From NCBI RefSeq assembly GCF_036898095.1, contig NC_090746.1:55196352-55260351 (forward strand): a DNA stretch of 64,000 nt, written 5' to 3'. Under the pieces are notes generated by a model that saw only the letters and a program-made list of their open reading frames with translations, did not search any database and had not been told where the DNA came from. Positions 54,038-64,000 of this stretch are shown here, one piece after another. The stretch comes from Palaemon carinicauda (lineage: Eukaryota; Arthropoda; Malacostraca; Decapoda; Palaemonidae). Position numbers and translations under genes: made by a program. Numbering within the stretch: position 1 is the first letter of the stretch; each line of letters opens with the position of its first letter.

Positions 54038-55130
54038 TTATGGGAATGTAGTGGCTGAGCCCTCGCCTACTACTGCATTCGTTGCTACGAATGGTCCCAG
54101 GGTGTAGCAGTACTCGTAAAGAGACTGGACATCTTTGAGATAGAATGATGCGAACACTGACTTGCTTCTCCAATAGGTTGCATCCATAACACTGCAGAGA
54201 ACGGTTCTGTTTGAAGGCCACTGAAGTAGCCACAGCTCTCACTTCATGTGTCCTTACCTTCAGCAAAGCAAGGTCTTCTTCCTTCAGATGAGAATTTGCT
54301 TCTCTAATCAGAAGCCTGATGTAGTAAGAAACTGCGTTCTTAGACATTGGTAGAGAAGGCTTCTTGATAGCACACCATAAGGCTTCTGATTGTCCTCGTA
54401 ATGGTTTTGACCTTCTTAGATAGTACTTAAGAGCTCTAACTGGGCAAAGTACTCTCTCCAGTTCGTTCCCCACCATGTTGGACAGGCTTGGGATCTCGAA
54501 CGACTTAGGCCAAGGACGGGAAGGAAGCTCGTTTTTAGCCAAAAAACCGAGCTGCAAGGAACATGTAGCCGTTTCAGATGTGAAACCTATGTTCCTGCTG
54601 AAGGCGTGGATCTCGCTTACTCTTTTAGCTGTTGCTAAGCACACGAGGAAAAGAGTTTTTAATGTGAGGTCCTTAAAAGAGGCTGATTGGAGCGGTTCAA
54701 ATCTTGATGACATTAGGAACCTTAGGACCACGTCTAGATTCCAGCCTGGAGTGGACAACCGACGTTCCTTTGAGGTCTCAAAAGACCTAAGGAGGTCCTG
54801 TAGATCTTTGTTGGAGGAAAGATCCAAGCCTCTGTGGCGGAAAACCGCTGCCAACATACTTCTGTAACCCTTGATCGTAGGAGCTGATAGGGATCTTACG
54901 TTCCTTAGATGTAACAGGAAGTCAGCAATCTGGGTTACAGTGGTACTAGTTGAGGAAACTGCATTGGCCTTGCACCAGCTTCGGAAGACTTCCCATTTAG
55001 ACTGATAGACTCTGAGAGTGGATGTCGTCCTTGCTCTGGCAATCGCTCTGGCTGCCTCCTTCGAAAAGCCTCTAGCTCTTGAGAGTCTTTCGATAGTCTG
55101 AAGGCAGTCAGACGAAGAGCGTGGAGGTTT
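54038..55130 (-). pseudogene. Tyrosine recombinase of element G (2-bp deletion)
   Basis: Open through GFSKEAARAIARA, APTIKGYRSML, LATAKRVSEIHA (first Arg) and HEVRAVATS. A CT loss near 54193 (CACTGCAG against CACTCTGCAG in F) then shifts the frame before Trp and Tyr. The frame extends upstream under pol to 56192. Confidence 0.87.
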
Positions 55131-56419
55131 GGGTGTACCTTCTTTACGTGAGGTTGACGCAGAAGGTCCACTCTTAGAGGAAGAGTCCTGGGAACGTCGA
55201 CCAGCCATTGCAGTACCTCGGTGAACCATTCTCTCGCGGGCCAGAGGGGAGCAACCAACGTCAGCCGTGTCCCTTTGTGAGAGGCGAACTTCTGAAGTAC
55301 CCTGTTGACAATCTTGAATGGCGGGAATGCATACAGGTCGAGATGGGACCAATCCAGCAGAAAGGCATCCACGTGAACTGCTGCTGGGTCTGGAATCGGA
55401 GAACAATACAAGAGGAGCTTCTTGGTCATCGAGGTAGCGAATAGATCTATGGTTGGCTGACCCCACAGGGCCCAAAGTCTGCTGCAAACATTCTTGTGAA
55501 GGGTCCACTCTGTGGGGATGACCTGACCCTTCCGGCTGAGGCGATCTGCCATGACATTCATATCGCCCTGAATGAGCCTCGTTACCAGCGTGAGCTTTCG
55601 ATCTTTTGACCAAATGAGGAGGTCCCTTGCGATCTCGAACAACTTCCTCGAATGAGTCCCTCCCTGCTTGGAGATGTAAGCCAAGGCTGTGGTGTTGTCG
55701 GAGTTCACCTCCACCACCTTGTTTAGCTGGAGGGACTTGAAGTTTATCAAGGCCAGATGAACTGCCAACAACTCCTTGCAATTGATGTGAAGTGTCCTTT
55801 GCTCCTGATTCCATGTTCCCGAGCATTCCTGTCCGTCCAGTGTCGCACCCCAGCCCGTGTCCGATGCGTCCAAGAAGAGACGGTGGTCGGGGGTCTGAAC
55901 AGCCAATGGTAGACCTTCCTTGAGAAGAATGCTGTTCTTCCACCACGTTAGAGTAGACCTCATCTCTTCGGAAACAGGAACTGAGACCGTCTCTAGCGTC
56001 ATGTCCTTTATCCAGTGAGCAGCTAGATGATACTGAAGGGGGCGGAGGTGGAGTCTCCCTAACTCGATGAACAGGGCCAGCGATGAAAGTGTCCCTGTTA
56101 GACTCATCCACTGCCTGACTAAGCATCGGTTCCTTCTCAGCATGCTCTGGATGCATTCTAGGGCTTGGAAGATCCTTGGGGCCGACGGACAAGTCCGAAA
56201 AGCTCGACTCTGAAGATCCATACCCAAGGAGACAATGGTCTGGGATGGAACGAGCTGAGACTCCTCAAAATTGACCAGGAGGCCCAGTTCCTTGGTCAGA
56301 TCCATAGTCCATTTGAAAATCTCCAGACAGCGACGACTTGTGGGAGCTCTTAAAAGCCAGTCGTCTGACGGAGCCGGACACAAGATCATGATACTGCTGC
56401 ACAGTCTGTGAACTGTCAA
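54935..56419 (-). pseudogene. pol: Truncated Pol of element G: RT end, RNase H, methyltransferase-like
   Basis: A 494-aa open frame that begins with unrelated residues and enters RT at SDDWLLRAP. Everything N-terminal to the catalytic YLDD, including the first Asp motif, is missing. RNase H is complete (LFLDASDTGWGATL, KELLAVHLAL, NSDNTTALAYI, MADRLSRK). So is the Dam-like domain (TIDLFAT, YAFPPFKIV, LVAPLWP..EWF). It cannot reverse transcribe, so any movement needs a helper. Confidence 0.86.
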
Positions 56420-56959
56420 TCATGGGCAAGCGAGGAAGTACAGTGACAACCCGAATCTGTCTAGACTGTCTGGGTCGTACAGACAACTCCTTAACGGGTT
56501 GCTGAGGTTGCCGCACTGCGTCACAACAAGTCACTTCTGTTGGTTGTTGAACGTCTTCCCCGTGACACATTGACTCCGTAAACAAAAAATCCTCTAACAA
56601 GGACTAAGCTTGGACTGCATGTCATGCAACACAGCTCAAGGTCTATGGGAGCAGGTGTGGTAACAGACGGGATTAGCGACTGAAGTGGAACCATAACCTT
56701 CCCTGTAAGCATGTTATGCTTAAATAAAAGTCCATAAGAGGTTATGCAGCTAAAGGCTCCCTCCAAATGACAGAGTCCTCAAGGGAATATCAGAAGGAGG
56801 GAGAAAAGAACTTTCTCATCTACAGGGACCTTATCCTAGAAAAGCTAAGTTCTCTGAGTGAGGGTTCACTGGTGCAAAAGCAGCAGACTAGAAGGCAACG
56901 TTATGAAACTGCTTGACAGTCTAGTGAGTTGGCAACAACCCAAGATGTGTGACTGAGAA

Positions 56960-57172
56960 GCATGCGGTAAGGTATGCAGAGCATGATGTATGCAGAGTAT
57001 GCTGTATGCAGAGCATGCTGTATGTAGAGCATGTTGTATGCAGAGCATGCTGAATGCAGAGCATGCTGTATGCAGAGCATGTTGTATGCAGAGCATGCTG
57101 AATGCAGAGCATGCTGTATGCTGTGCATGTAGTAAGCAGAGCCTGCTGTAAGCAGAGCCTGCTGTAAGGAAA
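56960..57172 (-). repeat. 16-bp GCATGC minisatellite in G
   Basis: Same unit as in F, with about three more copies. Confidence 0.85.
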
Positions 57173-57879
57173 GCAGAGCGTGTGCATGGCGTTTAACATT
57201 TCTCAGAAATTCCATGACCAGTGCTAGAGTGCTTTATGCATGCTTGCATGGGGATTAAAAATCAACATAAAGTTAACCTTACATTCATAACTCATGATTC
57301 ATATTTTTGCCATGGTTTGAAAATGGAGGTAAGGTATGCTGAACAGCAGAGTCATAACGAGCTGGAACAACAATAGTTGTGGTTTCCTCTTCAAGACTCT
57401 GTTGAGGGAACACCTGAGGCTCAGTCTGCAAAGGCTGAATAAAAGACAAGCAGAAGGAAGGCGCATGGGTGGAGGAGGCTGACTCCTAGCATGAGTGGTT
57501 GAACCCAAGGGTTGCGCTTGCTGAGCGGTTGGCGGAAGCGGAGTAGCAAGTTCCAGTTCCTGTGGTGTGAGCGGAGCGCGATGAGGAAGAGGCTGCGCAG
57601 AACAAGGCAAATGTCTCGCAAGCTGAGGCTCCTGAGGCGCAAGGCTAAGGTGTTGTGGTGCTTGCCTTGTGGAGGGTTGAGCTCGCTGCAGCGAGAGCTG
57701 AGGAGACTGACTCATGGACGGGAGAGGTTGTTGTACCTCAACCGAGTGATGCATCACTGGTGGAACAGCAAGTGGAGGCGGAGGAAGAGAGGTAAAATCC
57801 TCCTGATCCCATTGTAAAGGTTGCCTTAAGGAAGGCGGAGGCTGAACACCACTGGGAACAGCAAACTCAGCACGTGGCT

Positions 57880-58483
57880 CAACATCGTACGCCTGGCAGG
57901 TGATACTGCGATCAGGCGGAGCGAGCGTAGTCGGAGGGAGTGTAGGCGGAGGCGGAGGAGCAACACTCTCAGCCCGACACTCACGCATCAAGTCCGAAAG
58001 CTGTGCTTGCATGGACTGTAGTAGAGTCCACAACATCGTACGCCTGGCAGGTGGTACTGCGATCAGGCGGAGCGAGTGTAGGCGGAGGGAGTGTAGGCGG
58101 AGGCGGAGGAGCAACACTCTCAGCCCGACACTCACGCATCAAGTCCGAAAGCTGTGCTTGCATGGACTGTAGTAGAGTCCACAACATCGTACGCCTGGCA
58201 GGTGGTACTGCGATCAGGCGGAGCGAGTGTAGGCGGAGGGAGTGTAGGCGGAGGCGGAGGAGCAACACTCTCAGCCCGACACTCACGCATCAAGTCCGAA
58301 AGCTGTGCTTGCATGGACTGTAGTAGAGTCCACAACATCGTACGCCTGGCAGGTGGTACTGCGATCAGGCGGAGCGAGCATAGGCGGAGGGAGTGTAGGC
58401 GGAGGCGGATGCGCAACACTCTCAGCCCGACACTCACGCATCAAGTCCGAAAGCAGTGCTTGCATGGACTGTAGTAGAGTCCA
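57880..58483 (-). repeat. 151-bp tandem array in G (4 units)
   Basis: Units start at 57880, 58031, 58182 and 58333. Copy number and unit order are as in F, so the array predates both. Confidence 0.95.
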
Positions 58484-58935
58484 CTTGGGGTCGGCAGAAA
58501 CTACAGTAGGCTGAGGTAAAGCCAACAGTCGAGCTCTGTTGTGGCAGAACCTAACTCCTCTTAGGCGGAGAACTGATGACTGAGGAGAGTCAGAGCTAAC
58601 CCAATGACTGTGAACTCTAACTTCGTACGTCTGGCATAGGTCTGGACTTTACGTTTAAAAGGTCTTGAGACCTGAGACCAGCGTTTTCTCCCCTAAATTT
58701 CTTCTGCAGACGAGCAAAAATAAGGGCTCAATCGTCTGCGGGTGGGAGTGACGGTCTCGGTAAGACACGCCCACAACCACCGAGGATACTTCTGTGCGCC
58801 GATCAAGGCCTGCTGAACCCTTCTGCCCTTCGACATTGCTTCTCCCCTGGGCTTGGGAGCTTGCAAGAGGTCCCGGACTGGGAGGACGACTGGCGCGCAC
58901 AAAAGTACCCTCACGCACAACTTTGCGCTAATCAC

Positions 58936-60004
58936 TTATCACTTTGATTTCTGTTTGCACTTATTTCACTGAACTCGAAACTTTAAGTGGTTTGTACCTG
59001 AAACACGCAATTCTATCCTTTCTCAAAAGTTAGTAATTGCGAAAACAGAATTACAATGTAACAGAAAAATCTAATGAAAGATAATTCAGTGGCTGGAAAG
59101 AGACTAAACACTAGATCACTCTAGAAACGTTTAGTTTCTTCCCCTAAAGAGACTAGGGAGAAGAGCAAAAACGATAACGACGTTACTCGTACGCCTGGCA
59201 GGCTTGAATGAAACGTTTATCCTCTTTCTCCCTCCGTCTCTATCTCTCTCTCTCTCTCTCTCTCTTGACTTAGAACCTGAGAGAAGAGCCCAATCATATA
59301 TATCGTTAAAACATATTATTGTTAAAGGAAAAAACTGAAAAGTTCCTTTATTAGGATCAAAACCATTAAGTTAAGAAAGAATGAACAAAACGCTAGACAC
59401 GGTTACTCTTACTGCAACGTGAAACCGTGAACATTCTTTCTCTATCGTAACGATAGAGTGCAAGTTGAACGTTCTGAACGTCAACAACTGCAGAGACAAA
59501 ACAAAACGTTAGTTCAACTTTGAAAACAGTACGAGACTATCAAAGAAATTCTTTCAAACTCTGTGGCGGAAATAGCATAATATGTTAACAGGTAAAACCG
59601 AAATGACGGGCTCAATGTTAATTAACTTCGGTACCAAGAAAAGACCGCCTACTATTAGGAAGGTCGAATATAAACAAATATAAAAATTAATTTTAATAAG
59701 TTTATAATAAAAGGAAGTTAATCGAAGAGGCCTATAAGAGGCGGAGAGATATAAAATAAATTAAGAAAGAGAGTCTATACTCTCTTAGACACCAACACTT
59801 CCGTCTAAGGGAAGGGTCGGCCATTGAAAGGTGAACGAGAGTTCATACTCTCTACGTCACCAAAATTAATCAAATTAATTCCAAAAGCTAACTAAGCTAA
59901 TATATAAGTTTCCAGTAAAGCGACAGCCGAAATCAAAGAGAAATACTTCACCAAAGTCGTGAAAATACTCCAAGAACATAAGCGTATCCCAGAACGTCTT
60001 GCCG
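58936..60004 (-). other. 5' leader of element G
   Basis: AT-rich, with a short (TC)n tract at 59243-59265. No gene. Bases 59129-60187 recur as 60188-61266, because the latter is the end of F. Confidence 0.8.
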
Positions 60005-60187
60005 GAAGCACGACAGAGGAATAATTGAGGAGGTGTCAACAAGAAGTACTTGAGTACCTGGCCACAGGTGGCGCTGGTAAATACACCCCCTTCTAGTATT
60101 GTGATAGCTGGCGTATCCCTCCATAGAATTCTGTCGGGCAACGGAGTTGACAGCTACATGATTATCGGGTAAGTTTAATATTGAAAA
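60005..60187 (+). repeat. Left ITR of element G
   Basis: Inverse of 53322-53513 apart from the outer ~20 bases; ends GGGTAAGTTTAATATTGAAA. Confidence 0.9.
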
Positions 60188-61266
60188 GTTTAGTTTCTTC
60201 CCCTAAAGAGACTAGGGAGAAGAGCAAAAACGATAACGACGTTACTCGTACGCCTGGCAGGCTTGAATGAAACGTTTATCCTCTTTCTCCCTACGTCTCT
60301 ATCTCTCTCTCTCTCTCTCTCTCTTGACTTAGAACCTGAGAGAAGAGCCCAATCATATATATCGTTAAAACATATTATTGTTAAAGGAAAAAACTGAAAA
60401 GTTCCTTTATTAGGATCAAAACCATTAAGTTAAGAAAGAATGAACAAAACGCTAGACACGGTTACTCTTACTGCAACGTGAAACCGTGAACATTCTTTCT
60501 CTATCGTAACGATAGAGTGCAAGTTGAACGTTCTGAACGTCAACAACTGCAGAGACAAAACAAAACGTTAGTTCAACTTTGAAAACAGTACGAGACTATC
60601 AAAGAAATTCTTTCAAACTCTGTGGCGGAAATAGCATAATATGTTAACAGGTAAAACCGAAAAGACGGGCTCATGTTAATTAACTTCGGTACCAAGAAAA
60701 GACCGCCTACTATTAGGAAGGTCGAATATAAACAAATATAAAAATTAATTTTAATAAGTTTATAATAAAAGGAAGTTAATCGAAGAGGCCTATAAGAGGC
60801 GGAGAGATATAAAATAAATCTATAACTTTGTTAAGCAAAATTAAGAAAGAGAGTCTATACTCTCTTAGACACCAACACTTCCGTCTAAGGGAAGGGTCGG
60901 CCATTGAAAGGTGAACGAGAGTTCATACTCTCTCGTCACCATAATTAATCAAATTAATTCCAAAAGCTAACTAAGCTAATATAGAAGTTTCCAGTAAAGC
61001 GACAGCCGAAATCAAAGAGAAATACTTCACCAAAGTCGTGAAAATACTCCAAGAACATAAGCGTATCCCAGAACGTCTTGCCGGAAGCACGACAGAGGAA
61101 TAATTGAGGAGGTGTCAACAAGAAGTACTTGAGTACCTGGCCACAGGTGGCGCTGGTAAATACACCCCCTTCTAGTATTGTGATAGCTGGCGTATCCCTC
61201 CATAGAATTCTGTCGGGCAACGGAGTTGACAGCTACATGATTATCGGGTAAGTTTAATATTGAAAA
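60188..61266 (-). repeat. 5' leader and left ITR of element F
   Basis: Continuation of F after the nested G. The ITR is at 61084-61266. Confidence 0.9.
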
Positions 61267-62640
<1,374 letters not shown>

Positions 62641-62835
62641 GGGGAGGTCATAAGCTTTGCTCCTGCTGCCCTCTTTGCGTCCACTTCTATCTTAGCTGGA
62701 GGACTGTCTCTCCTCCTACCGGAAACAAAAGGGGCCAGCCTCGTTGAGGACGATGATGTCGGCTCTCGTGGGGAACAAAAGAGGAGTCCCCAAAGTTCTG
62801 GAAGCTACAATAATAAGAGTTTTGATCCATCTTGA
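62641..62835 (+). CDS. SLC22/organic-cation-transporter-like protein, last exon
   Basis: The acceptor CCTATTTTAG precedes a phase-0 exon reading GEVISFAPAALFASTSILAG, then GLSLLLPETKGASLVEDDD, and a polar tail to TGA at 62833. This is the last membrane segment and the LLPET motif typical of SLC22 C-termini. It fits directly onto the phase-0 end of the exon at 47527. Confidence 0.88.
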   Translation, partial: GEVISFAPAALFASTSILAGGLSLLLPETKGASLVEDDDVGSRGEQKRSPQSSGSYNNKSFDPS

Positions 62836-64000
62836 TAATCTCTCTGGAATACCTTGTTACCCAGGAGGTGTATGATTCCTTGTTGTCAATCATTCCATCA
62901 TTATTTGTACCATTTTTTATTCGGCATTGCATTTAAAACAATTGAACTTTGAAACCAACACCATTTACTGGAAGTTTTCTGTGTGATTTAATGGAATTTC
63001 AAGTTATATAGGAATATATGCTCATTTTGAATATCATATGTTGTCTTTAAATTCATCCCAATACAAAAGTTACAGAACAAGTGGGAGAGTTGCCATGTTT
63101 TGGTAAAAAATCAGGATACTGGTTATATAATAGAATAGATACATTTATAAAGTGAGTAAATTGCTTATGAACAGATTGATTTTTTTTCTGATTTTGCTAC
63201 AACTTCTATACTTATTACTTTTGTTATTATCATCATAAACATGATCCCACTTAGGTGACCCTACAATGCTTTGTGACAACCTTTTTGCATAAATTAGCCT
63301 TAGCAAATTCATTTGTATAGATTTTAATTTTACGCTCATTATAAATGGATATTTTCTGTGAACAGAAGACCTTAGGTGACTGAAAACATTTGGGCTATAT
63401 TCTTTTATTTCAGTTTAATTTATTGCTGTTTGTCCAAAAAATCATTGTTCCCATACCAGCAAACCTTCCGCTTCTTATAATAGATATTAATTTCAACGTA
63501 GCTGGAAGGCAGCCATTAGATTTTAAAGTGCGAGGTGGCAAACCTACCTAACCACTAATAGTGGGTAGGTAAGGGGTGGTTGGGGGCTACCCAGCCAACT
63601 ATATGTGTAATAATTACATAATAAAATCCATGACCCAAGGGATCAATGGAGAAGTTAGGAGAGGAGTGTGGGAACGCCAAGTCATAACAGGATGCGAAAG
63701 TCAAGACTAAGCTAAACCTTTGTAATGTAATGTTTTGTATGAAGAGTAAACACAATACAAGCATCCCTTGAGACACAGTTGAGTCTCTCAACAGAACCAG
63801 ATGGCTCCCGGTAGTAATGTTGTGTTATCATATTTATGTAAAATGCTGAGATAACTAATGAAATGTTATCACCAAACTTGATATTTTTGTCAGTTCTTAT
63901 TCAATTGTCATACGGAATGGTCATCCGACCAAACCATCCATACTCCTGTGATGGAGCTACTAATAAACTGTTTAAAAGTTAACTTACATAGACTTATTCA
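62836..64000 (+). other. 3' flank of the SLC22-like gene
   Basis: No coding signal. AATAAA occurs at 63620 and 63962; either could serve as a polyadenylation signal, but nothing distinguishes them. Confidence 0.5.
63495..63605 (+). repeat. Possible relic of a DIRS ITR related to E
   Basis: GTAGCTGGAAGGCAGCCATT, then CACTAATAGTGGGTAGG and GGGGCTACCC, parallels E's left ITR (GTAGCTGAAATGACG..., CTAGTTAGTGGGGGTAGGGG). No partner ITR is in the window. Confidence 0.35.

Larger units (their letters stand above)
56420..58935 (-). pseudogene. gag: Gag remnant of element G
   Basis: As in F: a Pro/Gln-rich frame (57299-58135), a CDAVRQPQQPVKEL segment directly before the deletion junction, and an A-like linker start near 58870. 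A minisatellite (56960-57172) and a 151-bp array break it up. Confidence 0.6.
53322..60187 (-). mobile_element. DIRS-like element G, full length, nested in F
   Basis: 6866 bp, starting ATGTTATT and ending ATTGAAAA, the same ends as F. Right ITR is at 53322-53513, ICR at about 53560-53648, left ITR at 60005-60187. YR, truncated pol and gag lie on the minus strand. Sequence is nearly identical to F throughout. Confidence 0.92.
47547..61266 (-). mobile_element. DIRS-like element F, split by sibling G
   Basis: F occupies 47547-53321 and 60188-61266 (6854 bp together). The break, CTCTAGAAAC at 53321 and GTTTAGTTTC at 60188, is continuous in G at 59128/59129. The outer ends ATGTTATT and ATTGAAAA are the same as G's. 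It has ITRs, ICR, YR, pol and gag remnants on the minus strand. Confidence 0.9.

Noticed and set aside
59875..61220. Two 88-aa open frames on the minus strand
   Set aside because: Both lie across the left ITRs of G and F and are copies of the same non-coding repeat.
47547..61266. Two independent tandem segmental duplications
   Set aside because: The breakpoints coincide with element termini and with one internal site, so nesting of G in F explains both with one event.

Overview
This window is from a eukaryotic nuclear genome. The best guess is a decapod crustacean: it has intron-bearing genes, long GA/TA microsatellites, and a very high load of DIRS-type (tyrosine-recombinase) retrotransposons of the kind abundant in decapods. 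The species cannot be fixed from sequence alone. The only host gene I can defend is the 3' end of an SLC22/organic-cation-transporter-like gene on the + strand. Its exons lie at 47343-47527 and 62641-62835, with matching phase-0 splice sites and a stop codon. Almost everything else is transposable-element sequence, which I infer sits in the last two introns of that gene.

I resolve seven DIRS-like elements. I recognise them by inverted terminal repeats (ITRs), an internal complementary region (ICR) that is the reverse complement of both termini joined together, and gag / RT-RNaseH-methyltransferase (pol) / tyrosine recombinase (YR) genes. Element A (+, 1-6178 and 13818-14096, left ITR outside the window) is split by element C (+, 6179-13817), which landed inside A's ICR. 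Element D (-, 14773-23616) is an old relative of C. Element E (+, 23688-47036) is broken open by five insertions: a pogo/Tigger-like DNA transposon (29694-31474), an unclassified insert with a VPS52-like exon fragment (31490-32936), an LTR retrotransposon with gag but no pol (33416-38053), a 5'-truncated LINE (38662-40518), and DIRS element B (-, 40562-47011, same family as A). Element F (-, 47547-53321 and 60188-61266) lies in the last SLC22 intron and contains a near-identical sibling, G (53322-60187), nested inside it.

The most striking observation concerns reading frames. In A, B, C and E, gag and YR occupy one reading frame separated by a single stop codon (TGA in A, B and C; TAG in E). 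Pol lies in the +1 frame over the roughly 2 kb between them, so the gag/YR frame stays open underneath pol. Element C also has a clear spliceosomal intron in gag, between a Cys-rich first exon and the gag body, and D has a probable remnant of it. A has near-intact coding capacity (one gag frameshift). C is intact apart from one extra T in YR. B, D, E, F and G are decayed. F and G share an internal deletion that removes the gag C-terminus and half of RT, so they look like a non-autonomous lineage that amplified after the deletion.
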